Below, in pieces: positions 18,766-29,540 of a stretch of 31,086 bases of DNA. This DNA comes from Haplomitrium mnioides. Its lineage: Eukaryota; Marchantiophyta; Haplomitriopsida; Calobryales. The translations under genes and the position numbers were made by a program. A model generated the notes under the pieces. That model was given only the letters and a program-made list of their open reading frames with translations, ran no database searches and was not told where the DNA came from. The stretch's first letter is position 1. Every line of letters begins with the position of its first letter. The stretch is from the NCBI GenBank assembly GCA_049999725.1, contig JBNGIS010016106.1:1-31086 (forward strand), read 5' to 3'.

Positions 18766-19600
18766 TCATACACAATAGAGCTTAATACAATTGGCATTTA
18801 TATGGGCAGCAAAGACTGTACCAGCTAATGTGGAAAGGCTGAGGTAGCCAGGGGGATGGACAGCTGTCACCCTGTAAGGGCCATACCAATGTGTAGTAAA
18901 CTTGAGGGCAAAATGCAAGAATCTCATGTCAAAATCCAGAACTGGGTCATTGGTCACAAATGTGCCCATTGTGATTGTTTTATCATGGGTAAGCTTGATG
19001 CGGTGTAGATGGGCAAAGCGTAGATCTCATACTTGAATCCTATCCTCTTGCAATTGTTGTAAGGTTGCCAGTCTGTGTTGCAAGGACTCTAAGGATCCTG
19101 ATCAATTGGAAATGACAACCCCCAAGGAAGGGACATGTATTTCAATAGGGAGCAAGGCCTCTTGCTCGTAGACCAGGTGGAATGGTGTAAAACCTATAGC
19201 TACCTTGGTCATGGAGTGATAGGCCCATGAGGCCCCAGGCAAATGTTCATCCCAATTAGATCTGTGATGAGAGACAGTTTTGGTTAGTATGGCTTTAAAA
19301 ATTTTGTTGGTACTCTCTACCTGGCCATTTTCTTGAGGATGGTATGGCGCAGATGTGCGATGGTGGATGGAGTACAAAGCTGTGAAGGCTTCAATGATCT
19401 CATTCAAAACATAAGTGTCGCGATCACTAACCAGTTCTAAAGGACAGCCATATCTTGTTAAAACCTGGGAATAGAGGAATAAAGCAATTGATATTGTATT
19501 ATTGGTAGGAAGCACAATAGCTTCCGCCCACTTAGTAACATAATCAGTAGCTGCCAATATATACTAGTTTCGTCTTGCGCGAGAAGGTGTGGTAATGAGA
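18766..19600 (-). pseudogene. pol: Gypsy integrase catalytic core and C-terminus
   Basis: On the minus strand, 19557-19102 encodes ATDYVTKWAEA (first Asp), LVSDRDTYVLNE (second Asp) and ENGQVESTNK (Glu). The second Asp and the Glu are separated by 35 residues. TPFHLVYEQEALLPIE follows. A separate frame (18969-18766) carries VLDFDMRFLHFALKFTTHWYGPYRVT..., the integrase C-terminal barrel, ending CIKLY. Integrase inserts the cDNA. The core lacks a good start and is separated from the zinc domain by a frame break near 19600-19660. All three catalytic acids survive. Confidence 0.9.
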
Positions 19601-19662
19601 CTGATGAAGTTTAGTCCCCATTTCTCAAAAGTAGATAGGGGTAAGATAGGCACTAAGGGCAT

Positions 19663-20145
19663 CTACAGATTATGTGTAGGCTTTCCTGTTCTCTGGCAGG
19701 CATAACAAGTACGAGCAAATTTGTAGGAATCTGCAAATAAGGTAGGCCACCAATAACCAAAGCAAAGTACTTTTTGGGCAGTGGTCTTGCCCGCAAAATG
19801 TCCTCCACACTCAGAGGTGTGGCAGCCGTGTAAAACTTGCGTGGTTTGTGGTGGTACAAGACATCTTCTCAAGATGCCATCCACACCCATTTTGTAGAGA
19901 ATATCGGAAAGAACAGTGTAAGGGGCAGCCAATCCGGTGAAGGCTTGCCGTTGATCATACTTAAGATGTGAAGGAAGAGTGCCACTTGTGAGGGAAGCAA
20001 TCATATGGTTGTACCAAGGGTTGGCAGCCAACCACTTGTAAGGTAGATCAAGGCTAACCTTTGCAGTAAGCAAAGTAGAGACTTGGAAAACCCACAAGGC
20101 TAGAAAAGCATCATCCAAGGAGTTGGGTTCAGGAATTCCAAGCAC
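19663..20145 (-). pseudogene. pol: Gypsy RNase H-to-integrase linker and integrase zinc domain
   Basis: This 160-residue frame on the minus strand ends with an HHCC zinc domain: His109 and His116 (GCHTSECGGHF), then Cys147 and Cys150 (CYACQ), with YWWPTLF between them. This H-x6-H-x30-C-x2-C arrangement is typical of gypsy integrase N-termini. The part before it is the linker after RNase H. The frame is open throughout, with damage on both sides. Confidence 0.88.
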
Positions 20146-20224
20146 ACGAGATAAGAGATCACAGTTCCCATGCTTAGTTCCAGATCAAACTTGGAGTTGG
20201 AAACTAAACTCCTAGAGAAGAAGG

Positions 20225-21330
20225 ACCCAATGAGTGAGGTAGCCAATGAGATTATGCTTGTTAATGATGTACTTTAATAGAGTCATGATCTATGATAAAA
20301 GTGAAAGGATAGCCCATAAGGTAATTTCAAAATTTTTGGACTGCATGGATGAGTCCAATGGCCTCTCGCTCAGTGAAATTGTAATTTCTCTCAGCCAAGA
20401 TGAGTTGATGTCCAGTATAATAAATAGGACATTCTTTACCCTTCTGAATTTGGGTCAGTACTGCGCCCGTGGCAGTAGAAGAAGTGTCCACCATCACTAG
20501 AAAAGAAAGAGATCAATCGATAGGAGCTAGAAAGGGCAAAGAAGCCAAGACATCTTTAAGGCTTGAAATGCTTGCTGGCACTCTTCAATCCAAACAAAAT
20601 GAACTGTATGCCTTGTCAAGTGATATAGAAGAGCAGCGATTTAAGCATAATTCAAGCAATAATGTCTATAATAAACTGATTTTCCCATAAAATGTTGTAG
20701 TTGTTTGATTGTGGTCGGTAGAGGAAGTGAGAGGATAATACTCACCTTTGTTGGATTTGGGTGTAGACCTTTTTCTAAGATGATATGCCCTAGAAGCACA
20801 CCTGCTAGCACCAGGAACCTACACTTCTTTGGATTTAAGGAAATGCCATATGTACGGCAACAAGTGAATGCAAGTTCCAATTTGGCAAGATGTTGGTCTG
20901 TGGTGCTGTACACCGTGAAATCGTCCAAGTATATCTCTAGACACTTGTCAGGTCCTTGGAGAAGGGACTCAAATGCCATGAGCATGATCCTCTAGAATGT
21001 GCTTGGAGCATTGCAAAGGCCAAAGACCTCTTTGTTGTACGAGTAACACCCCCAATGCGTAGTGACAATGGTAAGATGTCTGGAATCTGAATGGATTTTG
21101 ATTTGATTATATAAAAAAAACTATCTAAAAATTGTAACATTGTTTTCGAGCTATATTATCTAAGAAGAATTATGTCGATAAAAGGAATATGGTAGTGTTT
21201 CAAAATAGTTGCAGCATTAAAGGCCTTAAAATCACCACATACTCTTACTAATCCATCAGGTTTAGGAACTACCACAATAGGTGAAACCCAATTGGTGAGG
21301 TCTACGTGGGATATGATGCCTACATGTAGC
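20225..21330 (-). pseudogene. pol: Gypsy reverse transcriptase and RNase H, broken
   Basis: Read on the minus strand: VSPIVVVPKPDG.VRVCGDFKAFN (about 21300-21205), a damaged central palm with stops and an A/T run near 21110-21170, then IYLDDF (20937-20919, the YxDD site), LNPKKCRFLV and HIILEKGLHPNPTKV (to about 20745). RNase H follows as DTSSTATGAVLTQ (from 20489), YTGHQLILAERNY and FTEREAIGLIHA. RT copies the element RNA and RNase H removes it. Multiple stops and at least two frameshifts are present. Confidence 0.88.
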
Positions 21331-21969
21331 ATTTTTTTGATGTCTTTTTGAACCAGTCATGTGTATTTATGGTTGAGCCTGTATGGACGTTTTTGTATAG
21401 AGTGAGCATCCGGTTGAAGCTTGATATGATACTGGTATACAGATGTTGGGATTCCTGTCATCTCATCATACTCCGAGGCAAAAAACATCAATGTATTGTG
21501 GATAAGTTGTAGGAAGGCCGATTCTTGGGCCTGAGAAATTCCCTCATAGACTTCTAGACTTTTGTGTTCTGCTGGGAGAACTGGTAAGTCCTTAAACTAC
21601 ACTTCCAGAAAGTTGCATGTGAGAAAGAGATTATTGAAAGGATCAAGAGTATCATTTTTAGTTTCTAGGACCCAGAATCGAGAGGCTCTGTCCACCAAAG
21701 ATAAATCTATAAATTACTTCTCCAAAGATTGAGGGGATGGAGAAGGGGTCTGTGTATACATTGAGAGAACAACTCTCTGGCCTGGAGGTCCAATGGTCAA
21801 CATTCCATCTGCAAAATCCAATTGTGCATGGTTTTGTTTTAAGTCATAGATGCCCAAAGAGTAAGGGGTATTGATTTCTTCACATTATGCGTCGGACCAA
21901 ATAATAAACCAAGCATTTCTAGTCCGCAAAGAGATTTCTGAGAACTCTTAGAGGTAGAACATCGCTGCC

Positions 21970-22240
21970 ATTGGCAAGGCAAAGAACTAGAGAGGTTTTC
22001 TGTAATGCACTAGTGGTTTATCCAATGGAGCTCATGGTATGCTCTGTCATGATGTTGACAGTAGAACCAGTGTTCAAATGCGCCGTTGGAATCATAATGC
22101 CATCAATGAGGACAGCAGTGGCTGGTGTCATTGGGTCATATAAGGAGACCATATGGACTACTGATAGGGTATCTTCATCGGATGGCAGCTCTGTTATCGA
22201 AGGAGGATCCGAGACCTGACTACGAGGAATGGAAGGAGGA
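21970..22240 (-). pseudogene. pol: Gypsy aspartic protease remnant
   Basis: The minus strand reads AVLIDGIMIPTAHLNTGSTVNIM (about 22118-22050). The active-site triad is altered to N-T-G-S where D-T-G or D-G-G is expected, so the catalytic Asp appears lost. Stops follow. The position between gag and RT is correct for gypsy. Confidence 0.7.
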
Positions 22241-22449
22241 GGAGAAGAAGCAGGATCCTATATTGGAAGCGATGGAGGTGTGCGGCGTCTAGCTACCTTG
22301 GACTTGCTGGCCTTCACTAAATAGGTTGTTTGAGCATCCTTTTGAGGCATGATAATGGCAGATCGAATAGAATTGCGAGAGGGAATATGTAGGATAAAAG
22401 CTGGCCAATAGACATGTGGGCTTGCTATTGAGCAGCTTCTGCAAATATA

Positions 22450-23996
22450 TCATATGGTGCAATGTTTTGCAAGGATAAGAGAAGAGCTGGCTGTGCAATC
22501 GGTTTGGACATTAGGCCACTGGTACATAGGTTGAGGTCTATTATGATAATATTGCCTTGTATGAGGGTGAGGGCATTCTTTGGAAAGATGATCAGGGCTA
22601 TGGCAGATATAACAGGTATGTCCCATAAGAGGCCTATACTGAGCATATGGAGGATTTCCCCCTTGTTGCGTGGTTGCTTGTGGGTAGCTCTGTTGATGAT
22701 ACGGGGCTGGATGTACAATCGGAGGAGCATGGTATATAGGAGCAAGGACTTGACTGGCGGTTGGCGCCGCTTGAGGCAAAGTGGAAGAAGCCAACGCTGC
22801 TATAGGAGGAGGAACAACAGCCATATTGACAATAGTACTCGATTTGGCTTCCACTACTCGAAGCCTTCTCCAAATAGGACAAACAACATTCTCATGATCT
22901 GAGGATAGACATAGGTTGCACCAAATGGCCAGAGGACACGTCTATAAGGAAGAATGTTGTTGATTACATTTGGTGCACCAAACATTGGTAGGATGAGATT
23001 GTGTATTGGGTCCAGCACCTGATTGTACCATCTGTATTTTCATGTTTGCCATTTGGTCAGCAAGAAGATTTGATATATCATTTATGACTTCTGCTCTGAA
23101 CTCAACAAATTCATCTCAACGTGAGTTAGAAGCAATGGAGGATTTAGATCTTGTAGGGACTGCTGGATTTGGATGTGAGTGAGTTGGTGCAGCAGTCCTG
23201 GTAGCATGTAAGGCACCATAACTCAGGGTGCTAATGCTGGGCGCCTCGCTAGGTGAAGAGGAAGTGGCAGAAGCAAAGTGTTCTCTCTTCAAAAGCATTT
23301 TTTTGGTATGATGTTGCCAATTGAATGGCTCTATCTAAGGTCTGCAGATCTTGGACCAACACATTCTCTTGAATGGAATTAGATAGACCTTTTATGAAGA
23401 ACCTTATTTGATCTTCTACCGGTGGGGGAGTTCTTCTCTTACTAACAACTACTTTAAATTTATTGCTATAGTCTTGAATGTACTCTTCAGCATACATTCA
23501 AATGCAAAAGAGATCATCCCATACACGATCGAAGTGGTATGCTGGACAAAAACGGTCCAGAAAAGCTGTACGAAGATCAGGCTATGAAACTATGGTAGCT
23601 GCCTCTCTGAAATACCCAATGATGGCATCGCCATCTAAGGTGGTCGAGAACTGATGATTGAGAACATCTTCAAGATCGCTTGTAGCTGCAGCTAAGGCCA
23701 AAAAACAATTCATATGGTTGTTCGCATCTATACGGTCAACTACCATCAAGCCAATAAATTTTTGGCATGTATACCTCGAAGGCAATGGTCTCCACCCACA
23801 TTCTGTATAGGAAATGGTCTAATGTCATGTCACATACTTCAACCATTTTAGCGAAAGACATGCTGGTTGCAGGGGTCTGATTGTGGCCCATAGAAAAGCC
23901 ACCGGAAAAAAGATATTCAAGAAAACATGCTGGTTGCAAGGGTCTCATCGTGGCCCATAGAAAAGCCACCAGAAAAAAGCTATTCAAGAAAGACAA
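22450..23996 (-). pseudogene. gag: Gypsy gag with several zinc knuckles, broken
   Basis: Minus-strand frames give a capsid-like region: LRTAFLDRFCPAYHF near 23570, then EEYIQDYSNKFKVVVSKRRTPPP, IRFFIKGLS and LDRAIQLATSYQ from 23490 to 23310. A Cys-rich nucleocapsid region follows at about 23000-22870, with a CNLCLSSDHENVVC knuckle (C-x2-C-x4-H-x4-C) preceded by a CTKCNQQH finger interrupted by a stop. After a Pro/Ala-rich spacer there is another CCHC knuckle, CYICHSPDHLSKEC (about 22618-22577). Gag packages the RNA. Frame changes and stops are frequent. Confidence 0.8.
23859..23992 (-). repeat. 67-bp tandem duplication in the gypsy gag 5' end
   Basis: CATGCTGGTTGCA...AAAGCCACCGGAAAAAAG is repeated at 23859 and 23926, with a handful of differences. 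It lies immediately after the PBS in element orientation, so the frame near the gag start is duplicated. Confidence 0.9.
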
Positions 23997-24004
23997 GGCA
24001 CAAG

Positions 24005-24023
24005 AAAGCTACAACGGTGCTAT
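24005..24023 (-). other. Gypsy primer binding site candidate (decayed)
   Basis: Directly after the LTR edge the minus strand reads ATAGCACCGTTGTAGC, resembling the TGGCGCCGTTGCC type of plant gypsy PBS with several transitions. Position is right; identity is moderate. Confidence 0.5.
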
Positions 24024-24212
24024 TGTTAGGTCTTGAGGCACAGGGCATAATGAGGAGGAGCCCTACTTTTGGTCAGTGTTGTAGTTTATAGTCTAACTTC
24101 TAGATTTGAGTAACTAGGTTGGAATAGATAAGGACCCCTGCTAATCGGGTTATCTAGAGATATGCTTGGTCGTATTGGTAGTGAGGTCCACCAAAACTCA
24201 AGGGATCGTGAG

Positions 24213-24702
24213 GAAGCTTCTTCCCTCAGGACTGCCAGAGGACCTGCAAATGACTTTGGGCTTGTTAGTTGGTCTTGTGGTTTAGAAATAGTAGTCCATA
24301 AAAGAAATAAAATAACTCAGAAGCGTATGAATTTAGATGTTTCAACTGGGAACGAACAATTCAAGATAGATGCATATAATGAAATCACTGACATTCACAA
24401 TAACAAGAATAGCATTCTATTAAGTGTATGTTTATAACTTATAACTAATGCAGGTCAAATATCAGCACATTCGACTTCCTCCTTGGGACATAACACCTAA
24501 AGTATTCACTACTCTACTCTTCCCTCTCTTATCGCTCTACTGAAATGGCCACGTCTACTCATCTCTCAACAATAGTCCACCACCAATACACTACTAACAC
24601 ACTCAGGCAATTTACTGACGTTCTTCATAAACTCCCCCAAAACAAAACACACAACAAACTCTAATAAAAGGATAAAATACTGTACTCGCGCACAAAATAC
24701 AT
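24213..24702. other. 490-bp segment present in only one gypsy LTR
   Basis: The flanking LTR sequence joins without this block in the other copy (around 15507). The block has no TG...CA or obvious terminal repeats and no recognised frame. It may be an insertion here or a deletion in the other LTR. Confidence 0.8.
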
Positions 24703-27025
24703 AACAACAATTATTTTCTTTGGATTTCCGTTACCTTAGCTACTAGCCAACGACAACACCTTGGGAAGTAACCTTTCAACCTTGAATCATCCGAGTACTT
24801 GGGCACGTCTCACTCACACCTTACAGCCAATACCAACTCTTATGTAAACCACTGTTCACCACCCAATCCAATACCCCTCGAGTTTCTACCTCTACCGTTT
24901 CATACTCTCACCGTTGTTTAGCCTCAACATTTTGCATCACTGTTCTTCCATATTCTCCCTCTCTTCTGAATAATAAGGATCATCCCTACTTCCCTCTCCC
25001 TTTCCCATATTTACTTCCCTCTCTATTGTCCTATCTGATCATATGGACCCATCTCCTTCTCTAAACTCATTTTGGATAACCCTGCTCAATATCTATTTCA
25101 CCTCATACCTCTTATCCTCCATACCAATCTTCTAATTTGTTCTTGACTATTCCACCCCACCTTTTCCTGTACCATATGTACTTTTGCTCACCTGCCTAAA
25201 ATCACCCACATTAACCCCACCTCCTCCTAATAACTTCCACCATAGTACTTCTTATTTTAATTTATTTTTGAATCTCTGGTTCCACCACATGCCTCCTCTG
25301 TTCCTCAATTTGAATGGTTGGAGACCCTACCATTCCTTACTTAGCAACATCAATCTAAGTAAATTTCCCCTCGTGGGATCTGTGACAACTGTTCCCTTCT
25401 CCATACATGGCCATTTCTAAGAGACGCCAACCCAAGGGACTCCCGAGGAGGTTTCGCGATCAGTCCACTTGCAAACAATGTGGCAGTGGGACAATAATCA
25501 TCAGTAGACACTCTTGGTATGTGGTATTGAGAGCGCCCTTCGAATCCTCCCTCCGTAGCTTTGAATTCTCATGTTGCTGGCAGCTCTTTAGGTAGCACCG
25601 AACGACGCAGACCAGCCTCCCCTATTTATGTGATGCTTCGACCAACAAGGGCTCATACTAGGTAATTGAATTCCTTCCTCCTTCCCCTTGTGTGACAAAA
25701 AACTCCCTTCCAGAACAGATTGTGGAGTCGCCTCCGAGCAGCTTTTACATCTTGGTTCCATTCTCCAATGCCCATTTTTCGCTGCAGAATCTCCATGGTT
25801 GCTCTTTCTTTACCTTCTTGACTCGATTCCACCTCCCTACAGATTTGTGTACAACCCGTTGATGAATTGCATGGCGGCAGTAAAGCACATCCTCCGTGTC
25901 ACTCTTAACAAGCTTAGACACGGCCAACATAGCGATGGAGATATCACGCAGGTATGGAGCTGCCTCCCGTCACTGTGATGTCGGTTCCAACATTAGAGAT
26001 GCCATGAGATGCTGCCGCTAGTGAATAGGCCGGAGTGCAGTGATCCTTGATTCGAATTGCAGAGGATTGTTGAGTTTCTCTTCCTCATAACGTCCATTAT
26101 GATGCTTGGACGAATTCTTTGGCGATCTGCACCCCCTCACCTCTTCTATTCTGAATTGCTTTAGCATCTCTTCGTCATCTCATTCGACCCTTCATACTAA
26201 TGTGGCCTCTTTTACACCGAGCTTGCTCATTGTTCATGCACAGACGCCAAACGTACACAACCCGCTTCTTTTTAGGAGGGAACCAACCATTTCTATATGC
26301 TCCACCATTAATTTCAACCCAATTTGAAATCACTTCTCGCTGCAATCATGGGTTTGACCATAACCCCGGATGGCTCTCAAGATTGTTGTACTAGTGACGC
26401 AAAGAGGTTGATGCTTCAAAACTTTAACTCTACATGGATTGCAAGAAAATGACGACATGCACATAGGCCCCTTCTGATCAACCAGAGATCTGCCAGATGA
26501 TTTGCTTGGTCCTCTCAGCGTTCATTGAACCTTCTGCACACCCCCACACCAGCCTCGTAAACAAAATTTCTCCCCTGTATATTCTCTTATGCCTCCCCTA
26601 CACTCCCTCCTTCTCTTATCCTTTTATATCGCCTCGCCAAGAAATCCCTTGTCCAAACCAAGGTCCATCTCCCAAGAAAACCCATGCACCATTTTTTTGT
26701 TTCTCCAAGAAGCAACGCCGACCAAGAACGGGAGAGAGAGACCTACGAAGGAGCCAAAAAGTGGGCTTCTCTTTTCTTTCTTCACATGGCCCTAATTTTC
26801 CCATGCGCGGGAAGGTTTATCCTCCATCTTTTGATCCAAACAATCTCACTCATCTGTTTTTATCCATCTTTCTTTTTCTTTTCTTGACTTGGCTTGTAGC
26901 TTAGGCTTGGTCTTAGTTAGTTAATATTTAATTAATATTTTACTATTGTTTTCTTAACACAAATAGCTTTTCAAAATCCCACAAAAACACAAAACACGTA
27001 CACGTCTACTTTTACAAAAAAAAAA

Positions 27026-27044
27026 ACACACACACACACACACA
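27026..27044 (+). repeat. (CA)n microsatellite in one gypsy LTR
   Basis: A 19-base AC run follows an A11 run. The other LTR reads ACAAAACACAAACACATAAACC at the matching site (about 18209-18230), so this run expanded only here. Confidence 0.9.
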
Positions 27045-27417
27045 AACCTCACATACAACCAATGTCTTTTTTTTTTCTTCCTTTTGAAGCGATGTTCCTC
27101 TATTTTCTTCCATTTTGGGCTGTTCAAAGTGTTGTTGTTGTTTTCTAATCCATTTCTTTCCCTGATTAGTACCTGTAATTTTCAAAGACTTGTGCCATTC
27201 GTATGGTCATATTTTTAGATCTGAAAGAGCTTTTCTACTTTAAATATAATAAAAAAATTTAACTAAATCTTTGAGAAGTCTTTTGTCATTCTATTTGGAC
27301 AGTGTCCGTTGTTTGCCATTTCAGCCATTTGCATATTTGCTTTCTTCATTTTTCTCGCTTTCTTCCTCCTTTGCCTCTCATTGCATGCGTCTTTATCTCC
27401 CATCCTGGACCCTAACA

Positions 27418-28142
27418 AAACGCTAAAGGTTCTTTTTTTTTGCAACAAACTCTATGTACACTAAAGATTTCGTTTTTTGATTTAGAATCTAGAAGTAAAA
27501 CATGTATAAAGCTCTACATCTAAGTCAAAGTGCGCTAAAGGTTTTCAGTTTTACATCAAAGACCTTGTAAGCAAAAGATAAGTAGTAAATTTAGATAAAT
27601 ACTTTAGCAATACAATAACCTTAAACTCTTAAAGCAAGCACTAAAGTAGGAAAGAACAAACTTACAATTTGGATAGGAAAATATTTTGCAAACCAAACTA
27701 AAAATTCAAGCTTTATTTATAGGAAATAACATTCAACTTGGAATGATTTACACCAAAAAGTTCAAGGTGGCAGATAAATTCAACAAATTCCTTCATAACA
27801 TTCTCACATACTTTATAAAATAATATTCTTAAACTACAATATAATTGAAAGTATACAATATACAATGAAACTCTTAAATTACTTGAGTCACTCAATTTGA
27901 CTTCTTTAGATTCAGCTTCAGAAGATTCATCAAGATTTATTTGATTTGTTTAAGTGTTAATGACAATAATTGAATCTATTTCAAACATATGAAGATTGAT
28001 TGTTTTTTGTATTTTGTACTCAAATAGATTTGATTTAATGGTAGCTAGAGTGGTTTTCTTCAGCTAGTTTTTTTGTGTAAGAAGAAAATCAAAAGACAGA
28101 ATTGTCATTTGTGTCACATCAAGTACGTACGTCAATATACAA
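27418..28142. other. AT-rich repeat flank, no gene seen
   Basis: The first 130 bases resemble the repeat on the other side of the gypsy element (GTGCGCTAAAGG, AGAAGTAAAACATGT). The rest is AT-rich without a convincing frame. Confidence 0.55.
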
Positions 28143-28463
28143 CTAAGATTTCTGTTTCCCTTTAGTTGTTGCTATTTTTTTTTGGAAGTATTGTTTTGAA
28201 AATGCATCTTCAACCTCAAAAGCAAACCATTGAACACGAATTTGTTTCGGGTTGGGGGTTTCTTCCTCATCAAATGACAAAACTTTGAGGACTTTGGCAA
28301 CCCAAAATGGTCTGCTATTTGGATCCAGAGTTGCAACAACACAAATAACCATTCTAGCTTTCACCTCATGTAGCTTGCCAAATTTGTGCACGTATCGGGT
28401 GTTGTGCGAAATAGTCCTTTCTTGTGGTCTAGGTGCTCCATCATAGGTTGCTCAATGTGTAGA
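28143..28463 (-). pseudogene. Unidentified protein fragment with a possible small beta-barrel
   Basis: On the minus strand the frame is open from about 28463 to the stop at 28143. The best part reads GKLHEVKARMVICVVATLDP, then RPFWVAKVLKVLSF, then an acidic DEEETPNPKQ stretch, then IRVQWFA, and a Lys-rich tail. The spacing of FW-x-x-KV and I-x-V-x-W-F resembles BAH/Tudor-like folds and a domain I recall in uncharacterised plant proteins, some linked to transposons, but I cannot name a family. There is no credible ATG; a stop precedes 28463. It is probably a fragment of a larger gene or element. Confidence 0.35.
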
Positions 28464-28521
28464 AAGTATTTGTTGTACTGGAGTTTCTTCTTCTGTCTTT
28501 TAAGCATCAAGTTAAGAACCT

Positions 28522-28558
28522 AGACAAACATTTTGAGAATTGTTACAAATGTTTGTCT
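28522..28558. repeat. Perfect 12-bp hairpin
   Basis: AGACAAACATTT (28522-28533) and AAATGTTTGTCT (28547-28558) are exact inverted complements with a 13-base loop. No function is assignable. Confidence 0.85.
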
Positions 28559-29540
28559 GTTGTGAAGGTGGAAATGTGAGTTCTGCTTTGAGTCTTTGTC
28601 TTTTTTCTTTCAAGGATGTAGACCTCTGTCGCTCCCCTGTTTCAAGTCTTAACCCTTTTAGACCCTTTTTTGAGCCAGAGGATGACGGGTTTCGGGTTTT
28701 CAGGTTCTTTTCTGAGATGGCCTCTTGCAAGTTACCACTTTCAGACCTTAAGGACTCTTCCTCTCCTTACAAGCCTGGTATGCTTCTCTCACTCTTCTTC
28801 TTCTCACACTCAAGTAAGACATTCAACCATTCACATGTCCACATCCATTTACACCCAACTGCGATTTGTGTGATTCTTCTTCTTTATTCATAGGACCCAA
28901 TGACTTAGGTCCTACCACCTTATTTGTGCCTAGGCAGAATGGTGATGGTGACCTGCACAGCTGAACACTACAAAAGGATGGACTCCCCCTCTAAGGGTTG
29001 TCACAGAGCTGAAATAGATTATCCTAACTATCCTAATGCACTAAGTCATAATCTATGCAACAGAATCAGACCAGAGAGCATTTACCCCCAGGATGCTAGA
29101 CTTGTGTCAAGGGATTGGACTCCCCCTTCAAGGCTGTTCTCAGGGTCTGCTCAACTGATCTGTGTTTCCTAATCTAATGAACTTACAACATAATGCAAAA
29201 AAGAAATCTAACTACACAGATATGAACAAACACATTTGTACACTATGTGCAAGAGAAAACAGAGTCCTTGAAGGCCCTTTGGAATTCTAATTGAATTATA
29301 CTTCCCATATGAGTCCCGCTGCCTTACAACTGCAGCCCAGCAACCCACACACCCTCCTCTCCAGATAGTTTTTTAACTTCCTTCGCGAGAAGCCCTGCTT
29401 TTACTTCCTCAAGCGAGGTAGAGAGTTTCTTTGACTTCCACCTCTAGAAGACAGCTTTACCAGCTACAGGTAGCCCACTCCACCCTCGAGCCTCAACGGG
29501 TCATCCCGCGCAGTGCGCAGTCACTAGCACAACCCCCCTC
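28559..29540. other. Unassigned, no gene recognised
   Basis: A + strand frame around 28717-28893 begins MASCKLPLSDLKDSS but matches nothing I recognise. A 33-bp block (GGACTCCCCCTCTAAGGGTTGTC-like) occurs at 28980 and again, diverged, at 29117. GC content rises from about 29300. Confidence 0.4.

Larger units (their letters stand above)
15314..27417 (-). mobile_element. Ty3/gypsy LTR retrotransposon with ~3.3-kb LTRs
   Basis: Two long direct repeats (15314-18599 and 24024-27417) begin TGTTAGGTCTTGAGG and end in CCCTAACA (CCCTAACT in the left copy), giving 7-bp terminal inverted repeats TGTTAGG/CCTAACA. Between them, on the minus strand, lie gag, protease, RT, RNase H and integrase remnants; integrase after RT is the gypsy order. 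Outer flanks are AAGTG (15309-15313) and AAACG (27418-27422), possibly a target duplication with two transitions. All coding parts are broken. LTR divergence by eye is about 10% overall, so this is older than the copia insertion. No chromodomain is visible after integrase, which argues against a chromovirus. Lineage is not certain. Confidence 0.9.
24024..27417 (-). repeat. Gypsy 5' LTR in element orientation (3,394 bp)
   Basis: Aligns with 15314-18599 over its whole length except for a 490-bp segment present only here (24213-24702), about 85 bp (26743-26826) opposite the N gap, and small indels. It has no coding frame shared by both LTRs. A (CA)n run is present at 27026-27044. The inner edge (24024) is followed on the minus strand by the PBS candidate. 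Confidence 0.9.

Noticed and set aside
21971-22219. 82-codon + strand frame
   Set aside because: It is the antisense shadow of the gypsy protease region on the minus strand.
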